This document shows, piece by piece, positions 25,793-35,738 of a stretch of DNA of 64,000 nt (its first letter is position 1; each line of letters opens with the position of its first letter). Below the pieces are notes generated by a model. That model was not told where the DNA came from. It searched no databases and was given only the letters and a program-made list of their open reading frames with translations. The translations under genes were made by a program, and so were the position numbers. The stretch comes from Actinomycetes bacterium (lineage in GTDB: Bacteria; Actinomycetota; Thermoleophilia; BMS3ABIN01). Location: the NCBI GenBank assembly GCA_021787475.1, contig JAJYLW010000007.1:38304-102303 (forward strand), given 5' to 3'.

Positions 25793-27391
25793 ATGGGCGG
25801 CCAGGGCAAAACACGAGAAGTAAAAGGCGGAGCGGGACTTTCCGATTTCCCTCCCCTGTTTACCGCCGCCCAGATGCGCCGCGCCGACAGCGCCGCCATC
25901 AAGGGGCTCGGCATCCCCGGCCTTGTCCTGATGGAGCGCGCTGGCATGGCCGTGGCCGAGTACCTGCTGGAAAACTATTGTGAAGATCACTGTTTTGTGG
26001 TCATTGCCGGCAAGGGCAACAACGGCGGCGACGGCTTCGTCTGCGCCAGGCACCTGCATCAGGCCGGCGCCGGTGTCCGTGTCCTGGCGGCGGCGCCCGC
26101 CTCCCAGTACGACGGCGACGCCCTCGTCAACCTGAAGATCCTTGGCAGGCTGGGCGTAAAGGTTGACCATGCGCCGGCGGCTGCGACGCTCAGGCGGGCG
26201 CTGGCAACCGATTGCGTTGCCGTGGACGCCATTTTCGGAACGGGCTTCGCCGGCGAGCCGCGCGGCAAGTCGGCTGAATTTATCCGGGTGGCGTCGGAAA
26301 TGGCCGAGCGTCACGGCATCCCGGTGGTGGCCGTGGATATCGCCTCCGGCGTGGACGCATCCAGCGGCGAGGCAGCCGCCTGTCTGCCGGCTGACGCCAC
26401 GGTCACTTTCCATACGCCCAAGGTTGGCCACTTTGTCGCACCGGGGGGGTATTTCTCCGGCGACCTCATCCTGGCGGATATTGGCATTCCGGCCGAATGT
26501 GACGCGCCGGGTGATCATTTTCTTGCCGATCCCGGTCCGCTGGCGGGGCTGATGCCGGCAAAAATGCAGTTTGACCACAAGTTCAGCGCTGGCAGGGTGC
26601 TGGTTGCCGGAGGATCCGCTGGGCTGACCGGCGCCGCCTGCATGGCTTCGGAGGCGGCCCTGAGGGCCGGGGCGGGCGTTGTCACCGCCGCCGTGCCCGC
26701 CAGCCTCAATCCGGTTTTTGAGCAAAACCTGCTCGAGGTGATGACGATGCCGCTGGAGGACGGAGGCGCGGGGCGCCTTCCGGAGAGCTGTCTTGATGAT
26801 CTCCTGGAAGCGGCCCGCTCGTTTGACTGCGCGGCTGTTGGCCCGGGAATGGGTCGGTCGCAGGAAGCCGCCGCGTTGGCGCGCGGTTTTCTGCCGCGGG
26901 CAGAAGTTCCGCTGGTGATCGACGCGGATGCGCTTAACGCGATTGCCGGCAGACTGTCGCTGCTTAAAAGCCGCACCGCCGCCACCGTGCTGACTCCCCA
27001 TGCCGGCGAACTGGGACGGCTGCTGGGGGTTGCGGCAACCGAGGTTGCGGCCCGCCGCCTGGCGCATGCGCGCGTGGCGGCAAAAAAATCGGGAGCAGTG
27101 GTCGTGCTCAAGGGCAGCGGTACGATTATTACGGATGGCAGGTCAACTTTTATAAATCCGACCGGCAACCCCGGCCTGGCCACCGCTGGCGCGGGCGATG
27201 TCCTGACCGGGCTGATTGCCGCCCTGCTGGCCAAGGGGATGGAGCCGTTGCTTGCCGCCGCAGCGGGCGTTTACCTGCACGGTGCCGCCGCCGACCTGGC
27301 CGCCGAGGACCTGGAGCAGAACAACCTGATCTCGTCCGACCTGATAGACTATTTGCCGCTGGCGTTCGCGGACTTGTACCGGGAAGAATAA
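25793..27391 (+). CDS. nnr: bifunctional NAD(P)H-hydrate repair enzyme (epimerase/dehydratase)
   Basis: GKGNNGGDGFVCARHL; TPHAGELGRLLG; GSGTIITDG; NPGLATAGAGDVLTG. Confidence 0.96.
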   Translation: MGGQGKTREVKGGAGLSDFPPLFTAAQMRRADSAAIKGLGIPGLVLMERAGMAVAEYLLENYCEDHCFVVIAGKGNNGGDGFVCARHLHQAGAGVRVLAAAPASQYDGDALVNLKILGRLGVKVDHAPAAATLRRALATDCVAVDAIFGTGFAGEPRGKSAEFIRVASEMAERHGIPVVAVDIASGVDASSGEAAACLPADATVTFHTPKVGHFVAPGGYFSGDLILADIGIPAECDAPGDHFLADPGPLAGLMPAKMQFDHKFSAGRVLVAGGSAGLTGAACMASEAALRAGAGVVTAAVPASLNPVFEQNLLEVMTMPLEDGGAGRLPESCLDDLLEAARSFDCAAVGPGMGRSQEAAALARGFLPRAEVPLVIDADALNAIAGRLSLLKSRTAATVLTPHAGELGRLLGVAATEVAARRLAHARVAAKKSGAVVVLKGSGTIITDGRSTFINPTGNPGLATAGAGDVLTGLIAALLAKGMEPLLAAAAGVYLHGAAADLAAEDLEQNNLISSDLIDYLPLAFADLYREE

Positions 27392-27411
27392 TTGGAAATT
27401 GGCACAAAGGA

Positions 27412-27894
27412 ATGGACATGGCGAAGAACCCGGACGTAACTGAGCCGACCGCGGCTGACATCATGACCGCCGACGTCATTATCATCAGCGCCGACGCGAC
27501 CATCGACGAGCTGGCCAAACTGATGGCAAAACACAGGATCAGCGGCATTCCGGTTACCGATGAGCAGAACCGGGTGGTGGGCATGGTGACTGAGGGAGAC
27601 GTGGTCGAGCTCGACGCCGACGTTCATTTCCCCCATTCCATCAGCCTCTTTGACAGCGTCATCTTCCTGGGCAGCATGAAAAAGTTTGAGGACCGGCTCC
27701 GCCATGTTGTCGCCGCCACAGTTCGCGACATTATGAGCACAGATGTGATTTCTGTCAGCAAAGACGCGACGCTACGCCAGATCGCGACGCTGATGGCCGA
27801 CAAGCAGGTGAACCGGCTGCCAGTAATTGATGGCGGCAGGCTGGTTGGAATCGTCACCCGCGCCGACGTCGTTCGGGCCATGGCCCGGTCCTGA
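27412..27894 (+). CDS. CBS domain-containing protein
   Basis: two CBS repeats (GIPVTDEQNRVVGMVTEGD; RLPVIDGGRLVGIVTRAD). Confidence 0.92.
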   Translation: MDMAKNPDVTEPTAADIMTADVIIISADATIDELAKLMAKHRISGIPVTDEQNRVVGMVTEGDVVELDADVHFPHSISLFDSVIFLGSMKKFEDRLRHVVAATVRDIMSTDVISVSKDATLRQIATLMADKQVNRLPVIDGGRLVGIVTRADVVRAMARS

Positions 27895-27896
27895 TC

Positions 27897-29009
27897 ATGC
27901 CGCGGGCGCTGGCGACCGTTGATCTGGGCGCGGTGCGTGGCAACGTTGGCATGCTGCTCGGCATGCTCAGCCCCGGCACCGGCCTGATGGCGGTCGTCAA
28001 GGCGGACGGCTACGGACATGGTGCCGTCCCGGTGGCCCGGGCCAGCCTGGCAGCGGGTGCTGAATCATTGGGAGTAGCGACGGCTGCGGAAGCAGCCGCG
28101 CTGAGAGAGGCCGGCCTTGACTGTCCCGTTCTCGTCATGGGGCCGCTGACCGCTGCCGAGGCCGGTGAGGCCATCGGCGCCGGCGCCGAGATCGTAGTCT
28201 GGTCAACATCATTTTTAAGAATGATGATCAAAGAGGCGCGCCGTCAGGACCGGCGCGTGCGCGTACATGTGAAGCTGGACACGGGCATGCGCCGCCTCGG
28301 GCTTTATCCGCGCGGCCTGGCCGTCTTTCTAGACGAGCTGGCGGCGCAGCCGGAGGTGGAACTCGCCGGCGTAATGACTCATTTTGCCACTGCCGACGAG
28401 GAAGACGGCGACTTCTTCGACTTTCAGCTGCGCGCCTTTGACGAGGCGGTGCAGGCGGCGCTGCTGCGCGCCCACGCACCGCTCCGTTTTCACTGCGCCA
28501 ACAGCGCCGCCGCCATCCGCTATCCGCAGTCGCATTTTGATTTTGTCCGCGCCGGCATAGCCATTTACGGCATGTCGCCTTTCCAGTCCGACCCCGCCTC
28601 TGATCACCTGCAGCCGTCGCTGTCCTTGACCTCATATGTGGCCGATGTCAAACGGCTCACGGAAGGGGACAGCGTTGGCTACGGCCGCACCTGGACGGCG
28701 CCGGATAACAATTATATCGCCGCCGTCCCGATCGGATACGCCGACGGCGTCAGCCGGCTGCTCTCAAACAAGGGACGGGTGCTCATCGGCGGCGGCTCCT
28801 TCCCGATTGTCGGCCGCATATCGATGGACCAGATCACGGTTGACCTGGGACCGGCGCCGCTGGCTGGGCCCGGCGATGAAGTCGTTCTCATCGGCCGCCA
28901 GGGCGGGGAACTGGTCACCGCCGAGGAGGTGGCACGCCTCGAGGGGACCATCAACTATGAAGTCGCCTGCGCCATCTCAACGCGGGTTGAGAGAAGGTAC
29001 ACCGGATAG
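27897..29009 (+). CDS. alr: alanine racemase
   Basis: MAVVKADGYGHGA; VHVKLDTGMRRLG; VGYGRTW; GRISMDQITVDL. Confidence 0.97.
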   Translation: MPRALATVDLGAVRGNVGMLLGMLSPGTGLMAVVKADGYGHGAVPVARASLAAGAESLGVATAAEAAALREAGLDCPVLVMGPLTAAEAGEAIGAGAEIVVWSTSFLRMMIKEARRQDRRVRVHVKLDTGMRRLGLYPRGLAVFLDELAAQPEVELAGVMTHFATADEEDGDFFDFQLRAFDEAVQAALLRAHAPLRFHCANSAAAIRYPQSHFDFVRAGIAIYGMSPFQSDPASDHLQPSLSLTSYVADVKRLTEGDSVGYGRTWTAPDNNYIAAVPIGYADGVSRLLSNKGRVLIGGGSFPIVGRISMDQITVDLGPAPLAGPGDEVVLIGRQGGELVTAEEVARLEGTINYEVACAISTRVERRYTG

Positions 29010-29032
29010 AAATCGGGCCGGGGACAGCGGCT

Positions 29033-30475
29033 GTGGCGGCGGTGCGGTCCTTTCTTAAGGAAGAGGGCCGGCGCGCCTGGCTGGTGGGGGGCACGGTCCG
29101 CGACCTGCTGCTTGGTCTCGATCCCCTCGATGTCGATCTTGCCGTTACAGGCGACCCCCGCGAGCTGGCCCGGCGTTTTGCCGACGCCACCGGCGGCAGC
29201 TTCTTTATCCTGTCGGAGAAGTTCAAGGCCTGCCGTGTCGCCTGCTCGTCGGCGGCGCGGGAGGAGCATGACGGCGGCGTCAAGGGAGCGCCACCCTGCC
29301 CCGGTAATACCTGGGATTTCGTCGCCCTGCGCGGAGATTCGATTGATGCGGATCTGCGCGCCCGCGATTTTACCGTAAACGCGATGGCGGTGGAGCTGCC
29401 CGGCGGCGAGGAAGTGATCGACCCGCTTGGCGGCCGCGCCGATCTGGCTTCCCGGCGCCTTAAGGCGGCGAGCAGCGGCGCCTTCGATGACGATCCCCTC
29501 AGGTTGTTAAGGGCGGTGCGGCTGGAGCGGGAGGCGGGCCTGAGGGCCGGCCGGGAGACCGAAAAGCTGATCCGCAGCCGCGCCGGCCTGGCGGCCCGGC
29601 CGGCTCCGGAGCGCATCTTTGCCGAGCTGGTCCGCCTGCTTCAGGCTCCCGGACCTGCGGACGGCATCCGCCGCCTTGACGGTCTGGGCTTGCTGGAGCC
29701 GCTGCTGCCAGAGATTTACGCCCTCAAGGGCGTCCGGCAGAATGAATACCATCACCTGGATGTCTACAATCATACCTTGGCCAACATGACGGCGCTTGAC
29801 CGCATCGTCAGGGGGCCCGCCTCTTTCTTCCCCGGTCAGGCGGAGGAGATAATCAGGCGCCGGAAAAATACATTTGGCGGCGTGAGTTGGCGCTCGCTGA
29901 TGATGTCCGCCTCGCTGACGCATGATATCGCCAAGCCATTTTGCCGGTCCGCCGGTGATGATGGCCAGGTCCGTTTCCTCGGGCACGACCGCGAGGGCGG
30001 CGGCATGGCCGCCGCGTTGCTGTGCCGCCTGAAAGCGCCGGGAGAGTTCGTGCGGGCGGTGTCATTCCTGGTCCGCCGGCACATGCGTTTTGAAGGCCTG
30101 CTCCAGCAGCAGCCGCCCAGCGCCAGGGCGCGCCTGCGCTATCTCAGGGCAACCGCGCCGCTTGCACCCGAGCTTATCATGCTGTCTGTGTCCGACAGGC
30201 TGTCGGTCCGTGGCCGGCTTGTTTCAAGGGAAGATATTGAGTTGCACCTGAAGCTGGCGCGCGAGATGATGGAGATGTGCTTTGCCCCGGAGTCGGCTCC
30301 CCCGCCCAGACTGGTGCGGGGGGATGATTTGATCAGGGAGCTGTCGCTTGAGCCGGGCCCGGTGATTGGCAAGCTGCTTGACCGGATCGAGGAAGAGCAG
30401 CAACTGGGGCATGTGACAACAAGATGGCAGGCGCTTGCGGCCGCTGCCAGGATGTTGGGCGAGGAGGGGAAATGA
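29033..30475 (+). CDS. CCA tRNA nucleotidyltransferase / poly(A) polymerase-type with HD domain
   Basis: AWLVGGTVRDLLLGLDPLDVDLAV; ARDFTVNAMAVEL; LLRAVRLE; HDIAKP. Confidence 0.92.
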   Translation: MAAVRSFLKEEGRRAWLVGGTVRDLLLGLDPLDVDLAVTGDPRELARRFADATGGSFFILSEKFKACRVACSSAAREEHDGGVKGAPPCPGNTWDFVALRGDSIDADLRARDFTVNAMAVELPGGEEVIDPLGGRADLASRRLKAASSGAFDDDPLRLLRAVRLEREAGLRAGRETEKLIRSRAGLAARPAPERIFAELVRLLQAPGPADGIRRLDGLGLLEPLLPEIYALKGVRQNEYHHLDVYNHTLANMTALDRIVRGPASFFPGQAEEIIRRRKNTFGGVSWRSLMMSASLTHDIAKPFCRSAGDDGQVRFLGHDREGGGMAAALLCRLKAPGEFVRAVSFLVRRHMRFEGLLQQQPPSARARLRYLRATAPLAPELIMLSVSDRLSVRGRLVSREDIELHLKLAREMMEMCFAPESAPPPRLVRGDDLIRELSLEPGPVIGKLLDRIEEEQQLGHVTTRWQALAAAARMLGEEGK

Positions 30476-30723
30476 GCAAGGCGGCCCGGGAAAAATACGC
30501 CGTCACTATAATTCCCGCCGGCAGGGATGACCGGGTGGCGCGAATTACGGACCGGAGTGGAAATGACATCAAGCTGGTGTTCTGCCGGCGGACGCTCGCG
30601 GGCGCGCACGGGATGGAGCTCGACGAAGTGATCAAGCATGACCTTGAAACGATGAGCGCCGCCGATTTTGCCAGGAAGTACGGGCTGCCGGAGGACCGGC
30701 CGGGGAAAGATGTTCACACCTAG
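30472..30723 (+). CDS. hypothetical protein
   Basis: 83-aa ORF overlapping both neighbours, in the operon. Confidence 0.6.
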   Translation: MSKAAREKYAVTIIPAGRDDRVARITDRSGNDIKLVFCRRTLAGAHGMELDEVIKHDLETMSAADFARKYGLPEDRPGKDVHT

Positions 30724-31609
30724 TGACGATCTCTCGCCGGGCGAGTCCGCCGCTTCGGCGATCGTCATTGACGGCCTTTACAAGGCTTACGGCTCGGTCA
30801 GCGCCCTGTCCGGCGCTACGCTTGCTGTTGACGCCGGTGAGATATTTGGTCTGGTTGGCCCCAACGGCGCCGGCAAGACGACACTGATCAAGGCGATTTG
30901 CGGCGTCCTCAAGCCTGATCGGGGCGCAGTCCGGGTGCTGGGGCTTGACTCCGGCCGCGACCGCCACGCCGTCCGCCGCCGCCTGGGTTACATGCCGCAG
31001 GAGCCGGCCCTTTACGAGGATCTCAGCCCCCGGGAGAACCTTGCTTTTTTTGGCAGCGGCTACGGGGCCGCCGGCCTGGAGCAGCGCATCCGCGACTCGC
31101 TGGAGTTTGTCGGGCTTTGGGAGCGGCGCGACGATCCCCTCCACACCTTTTCCGGCGGCATGCGCCAGCGCGCCTCGCTTGCCTGCTCCCTGCTGCGCGA
31201 CCCGGAGCTTCTCATCCTCGATGAGCCCACCGCCGGCGTCGATCCCACGCTCAAGGCAGCTTTCTGGGAGCATTTCCAGGGGTTGAAGCAGCGCGGCGTC
31301 ACCATTTTTCTGACCACCAACATGATGGATGAGGCCGTCCGCTGCGACCGCGTCACCGTCATCCAGGGCGGCCGCATCCTGGTAACGGAAACGCCGGACG
31401 CCATCCGCGCCCGGGGCAGGACCAGGGTGAGGCTGGAGCTGGCCGGCGGCGTCATCCGGGAAGCCGAGATTGGCCGCTACGAGGAGGAGTTGCCGCGCCT
31501 GCTGACGGACTACGGCTTAAGCGGCGAGGTCCGGCGGATCAGCATTCACCGGCCAAGCCTGGAAGATGTGATCCTGTCGATGATCGAAAACCGAAATCCG
31601 GATGGTTGA
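30710..31609 (+). CDS. ABC transporter ATP-binding protein
   Basis: GPNGAGKTT Walker A; FSGGMRQRASLA; LLILDEPTAGVDP. Confidence 0.95.
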   Translation: MFTPSDDLSPGESAASAIVIDGLYKAYGSVSALSGATLAVDAGEIFGLVGPNGAGKTTLIKAICGVLKPDRGAVRVLGLDSGRDRHAVRRRLGYMPQEPALYEDLSPRENLAFFGSGYGAAGLEQRIRDSLEFVGLWERRDDPLHTFSGGMRQRASLACSLLRDPELLILDEPTAGVDPTLKAAFWEHFQGLKQRGVTIFLTTNMMDEAVRCDRVTVIQGGRILVTETPDAIRARGRTRVRLELAGGVIREAEIGRYEEELPRLLTDYGLSGEVRRISIHRPSLEDVILSMIENRNPDG

Positions 31610-31762
31610 TGGTGGAGGGTGGATAAAACCGAGTACGTTTCAAGTTTAACGTTTCACCTTTAATGCGGGGAAGATTCCAAGTGAAATGTTAAACGAAAGA
31701 AAAGTTATCTAGAAGACAGGTTATAATGTCAAAACGATCGAGTGGCAGAAGGATGGGCCGTC

Positions 31763-32512
31763 ATGATCAGCAACTTAAACGCCATCGCCGTGCGCATCAA
31801 CCGCCAGTTTTTGCGCGACCGACGTTTCATGGCCCTGTCGGTTGCGGTGCCGCTGGTGCTGATGCTGCTGCTCAAGTATGTGCTTAATTCGCTCCCCCAA
31901 CTGGCGCGGCTGGGCGTGCATGTTTCCGATTACTCAATCCTGGCGGCGGCGTTTCTGGTGCATTTCCTCGCCTACGTTCTTTCCACGATCGTGTTGGTGC
32001 GCGACCGCAAGGATGGCACCCTGGCGCGGATGTTCGTCTATGGTTTCCGCCGGCGGGAGATCGTCCTCGGCTACGTCGGCGGCTACTCCACCATCGCCGC
32101 CGTCCAGACGGCGGTTGTGCTTCTGTTGATGAAATATTTGTTTGATGTCAACCTGCTGGCGGATATCGTCCCGGTGGCGCTGACGATGCTGGCGCTGGCG
32201 GTCGTGTCCGTCGGCCTGGGTGTGTTCATCTCCAACTTCGCCCGCAATGAGGGCCAGGTGTTTCCGTTCATTCCGCTGATGATCGTGCCCTCGGCGCTGC
32301 TTTCCGGCGTCGCCATCCCGATCCGCAACCTGCCGGCGGCTTTGCAGTGGGTCAGTTATGTGGTGCCGCTCCGCTACGCTGTCAGCGTGCTGGCGGGCGT
32401 GGTGCAGCAGCGCCAGTCATTCTTTTCGCGACTGACCCCGTTTCTGACGCTGCTGGGAGTGGGCGCGGCGCTGCTCGCCGGCGCCAGCCTGACGTTAAGG
32501 GAAAGGGAATGA
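31763..32512 (+). CDS. ABC-2 type transporter permease
   Basis: 6-TM ORF following ATPase. Confidence 0.88.
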   Translation: MISNLNAIAVRINRQFLRDRRFMALSVAVPLVLMLLLKYVLNSLPQLARLGVHVSDYSILAAAFLVHFLAYVLSTIVLVRDRKDGTLARMFVYGFRRREIVLGYVGGYSTIAAVQTAVVLLLMKYLFDVNLLADIVPVALTMLALAVVSVGLGVFISNFARNEGQVFPFIPLMIVPSALLSGVAIPIRNLPAALQWVSYVVPLRYAVSVLAGVVQQRQSFFSRLTPFLTLLGVGAALLAGASLTLRERE

Positions 32513-32513
32513 G

Positions 32514-34913
32514 TTATGATGCCTTCGCCTGGCGGGGGCGCAGCAGTTCGATAAAGGCGTCAACGACGTCGGGGTCGAACTGGGTGCCGGCGCCCAGCTG
32601 CAGTTCCCTGAGCGCTTGGTCGGTGTCAAGCGCCTTGCGGTAGGGACGCTCCGTCGTCATGGCCTGGAAGGCGTCGGCGACGGCGAGAATCCGCGCCCCC
32701 AGCGGAATTTTTTCCGACGTGAGGCCATCGGGGTAGCCGCAGCCGTCAAAGTGCTCATGATGATGGCGCACGATGGGCAGGAAGCTTTGCAGGCTGGCGA
32801 CGTGCCTGAGGATGGCTTCGCCGATCTTCGGATGCTCCTTGATGCGCAGCCATTCCGATGGGCTCAGGCGGCCGCGTTTGTTGATTATTTCTTCCGGGAC
32901 GCTGACGAGCCCGATGTCATGCAGCAGGCCGGCGACCCGCACGCGGTGAATTTCGTCATCATCGAGTCCCATTTTGAGCGCTATGCCGGAGGCAAGCCTG
33001 GCGACCGATTCCGCATGGCGTTTGTCGTAAATGTTCCGCTCGTCGACTGATACCGCCATCGCCTGCGCCGCCGCCAGATTCAGCTCCTCCCGCACCAGGT
33101 CCTCCAGAGAGACGCGGCCGTATTCGTCTGACTCCTCATGGAACAGAGTGACGCGGTTGCCGCCCTGGCGCTTGCCGTAATACATGGCCCAGTCCGCCTT
33201 GTCAACGAGATCGTGGCCATGGCCGGCGTCGCCGGGATAGCTTGCCACACCGATGCTGACCGTGAGCGGCGCGCTTGCCCTCACTTTCGTTTCGAAGGCA
33301 AACGCCGCCATCCGCCGCCTGATGCGGTGGGCAATGATCTGCGCGCCGGAGCTGTCCGTCTCCGGCAGGATGATGGCGAACTCCTCGCCGCCATAGCGCG
33401 CGGCGACATCGATGGCGCGCTTGGACTGGATGATGATCCGGGCTGCTTCCTTGAGCGCCTGGTCGCCGAGAGCGTGGCCATTTAAGTCGTTGAAAGTCTT
33501 GAATTTGTCCAGGTCGCAGAAAACAACCGACAGGGGTTTACGGCTGCGGGCGGAGCGCCCGATCTCTTCCTTCAGACGCGAATAGAAATAGCGCTGGTTG
33601 TAAAGGCCCGTCATGCCGTCGGTGACCGCTTCCTCGCGGCTGCGCTCGAACAGCTGCGCGTTCTGGATGGCGACGGCGGCCTGGCTTGCAAGGATGGACA
33701 GGATGGCCAGCTCCTTGTGACCGTATGCTTCCACCTCGCGGCTGTAAACATAGAAAACTCCCAGCTTATGCTGCCGCACTTTAAGCGGCAGGCAGATAAA
33801 CGCCCTGATGCCCTCGCTGCGGGCCAGCCGGCTCAACCGGTGTCTCGCCCCGATGTCGTCGCTGAAGACTGCCTCATCACCCAGCAATACTTCGTCGGCA
33901 AGGCCTCCCGGTCGAAACTGCATGTTGCGGACGAAATTGTCGCTCAGACCCTTGGTATAAGAATCAGTAAACTTGCCCAGCCCGTCATCGCAAAGGACGA
34001 TGGCCGCCGCCTGGGAATCGGTGAGCTCCATCCCTTTTTCCAGCACAATGTTAACGACCCGCTGCCAGTCAATTTCCGAGCTGACGGCGAGAGCGATGTC
34101 GGACAGCCGCGTCAACTGATGGATCTTGTGCTGGATCGACTGCGCCAGGCGGTTGAAAGAATGACCGATCTCGGCCAGCTCATCCCTGGTCGAAATTTTT
34201 ACACGCCGGTCAAGGTCGCCCCCGATCATGGCGACACTGGCGGATTTGAGCTCCCTTAGCGGCCGGTTCAGCTTCAGGACGACCGCGGCCGCGATCAGAA
34301 TGCTGAGCCCCAGTCCAATGATCGAAGCGAAGATGAGATAGCTCTGCGCCCGCGAGGCGGCCGCGTTGTCAATGGAAATCGCCTCCCGGTACCGGTCCTG
34401 GAAGCTGGACTCAAGCTGGCCGGAAAGGCTCTCGATCTGGTTCAGGAGGCCGTCATCCTGTTTTTCCTTGGCAATGGCGGTGTTCATGTTGCCGGACTGC
34501 CAGGCCGGCACCACTCCGCTGAGGAAATTGGCGTCGAAAGTGGTGCCGGCTGCCGCCAGTTGGTTGAACCATTGCCGCTCCTGGGCCGTCGAAGCGTGCG
34601 CCTGCGCCCCGGCCAGCGCCCGGTCGCGTTCGGCGCTGGCGTTCTTGAACTGGGTAATCTTGTCCTGCCGGTTTTCCAGCAGCAGCTCGTAATGAAACTG
34701 GATCTGCCGGGCGGCCGCCAGCCTGGCTTCGCCCAGCTCGCGCAGCGCGTCGGAGCGGCCTGCCGCCAGCCGGGCGGCGCTGTTCATTTCACTGATCTGG
34801 TGCGAAGCCAGCAGTCCGAGGACGGAAAAGATGGCGATGATGAGAACGAAGCCGGCAATTATCTTGGTGCTCAAGCGCCGGAAAATGGAGATCCCCCAAA
34901 TTTTACCCATCAA
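32514..34913 (-). CDS. membrane sensor with HAMP-GAF-GGDEF-HD-GYP
   Basis: GGEEF diguanylate cyclase motif (ARYGGEEFAIILPETD), HD-GYP (LLHDIGLVSVPEEI, HHEHFDGCGYPDGL). Confidence 0.94.
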   Translation of the reverse strand: MMGKIWGISIFRRLSTKIIAGFVLIIAIFSVLGLLASHQISEMNSAARLAAGRSDALRELGEARLAAARQIQFHYELLLENRQDKITQFKNASAERDRALAGAQAHASTAQERQWFNQLAAAGTTFDANFLSGVVPAWQSGNMNTAIAKEKQDDGLLNQIESLSGQLESSFQDRYREAISIDNAAASRAQSYLIFASIIGLGLSILIAAAVVLKLNRPLRELKSASVAMIGGDLDRRVKISTRDELAEIGHSFNRLAQSIQHKIHQLTRLSDIALAVSSEIDWQRVVNIVLEKGMELTDSQAAAIVLCDDGLGKFTDSYTKGLSDNFVRNMQFRPGGLADEVLLGDEAVFSDDIGARHRLSRLARSEGIRAFICLPLKVRQHKLGVFYVYSREVEAYGHKELAILSILASQAAVAIQNAQLFERSREEAVTDGMTGLYNQRYFYSRLKEEIGRSARSRKPLSVVFCDLDKFKTFNDLNGHALGDQALKEAARIIIQSKRAIDVAARYGGEEFAIILPETDSSGAQIIAHRIRRRMAAFAFETKVRASAPLTVSIGVASYPGDAGHGHDLVDKADWAMYYGKRQGGNRVTLFHEESDEYGRVSLEDLVREELNLAAAQAMAVSVDERNIYDKRHAESVARLASGIALKMGLDDDEIHRVRVAGLLHDIGLVSVPEEIINKRGRLSPSEWLRIKEHPKIGEAILRHVASLQSFLPIVRHHHEHFDGCGYPDGLTSEKIPLGARILAVADAFQAMTTERPYRKALDTDQALRELQLGAGTQFDPDVVDAFIELLRPRQAKAS

Positions 34914-35075
34914 CCACTGATCCTCCCGCCCATTAATGCAGGCCGCCCCAGCGCGTCAATGCGCACTGATAAACGGCCGATTAAAAGACCTATCGGCAAG
35001 AGGACCTAATATCTAAACCGGGGCTCTTTTATCAGGCCTCAGACATGCACGCCGGAAGAAACTCGGGGATACGAT

Positions 35076-35114
35076 CCCAATTTCCTTCGGAAATTGGGTC
35101 ATGTCCCCATTATA
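35076..35114. repeat. REP-like palindrome
   Basis: CCCAATTTCC-ttc-GGAAATTGGG flanked by GGGGATACGATCCC and GGGTCATGTCCCC. Confidence 0.6.
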
Positions 35115-35643
35115 TGATCTCCGCCCCGAGAACGTCATGGATGTGGGCGAGGGCGAACTTTCCCGCCTCATCGCCGTCATGGCCGGGGGCGTCATATGTT
35201 TCGACGCAGAACCGGGGCACGATGACCCGGTAGCCCCGGTTGACCAGCCCCTCGGTGGTGTGCAGCACGCAGATGTCGGTGCAGACTCCCGTCATGATCA
35301 CCTCATCCGGCCCGGCGGCAGTCAACTCTGCCTCCAGGGCGGTGCCGAAGAAGCCGTCATACTTGGTCTTGGCTATCAGCGCCGCTCCGGCCGTGTAAGG
35401 AATCAGCTCCTCTACAACCAGGGTCTCATCGGTGCCGGCGATGCAGTGGGGCGGGAACATCTTGAACTCGGGATCGTCGGGGGCATGGTTGTCATGCAGA
35501 AAGATTATTTTCGAGCCGGCCCCGATCTCCCGCTTGAGGTGCTCTTCAATGCAGGGCAGCACCCTCTCCATCCGCGGGCTGGCCAGGTTGCCGAACTTGA
35601 GGAACCCGTTGATGGCGTCGGCGATGATCATTGCCCGTTTCAT
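35110..35643 (-). CDS. isochorismatase-family cysteine hydrolase (nicotinamidase-like)
   Basis: MIIADAINGFL; CTDICVLHTTEGLVNRGY. Confidence 0.88.
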   Translation of the reverse strand: MKRAMIIADAINGFLKFGNLASPRMERVLPCIEEHLKREIGAGSKIIFLHDNHAPDDPEFKMFPPHCIAGTDETLVVEELIPYTAGAALIAKTKYDGFFGTALEAELTAAGPDEVIMTGVCTDICVLHTTEGLVNRGYRVIVPRFCVETYDAPGHDGDEAGKFALAHIHDVLGAEII

Positions 35644-35679
35644 GGCGTCCCCCTCGTTTCCGCTTCTTGTCGCTTATCC

Positions 35680-35738
35680 TAGTCCATGGACTTTTCGCTC
35701 GGCCTCGCCACGAATTACCTGCCGGGAAAGGCTCTTAT
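35680..35738. repeat. dispersed palindromic repeat family A, half copy
   Basis: CATGGACTTTTCGCTCGGCCTCGCCACGAATTACCTGCCGGGAAAGGCTCTTA. Confidence 0.6.

Noticed and set aside
25685-27067. 460-aa minus-strand ORF
   Set aside because: Entirely antisense to nnr; low-complexity Arg/Gly/Gln-rich composition.
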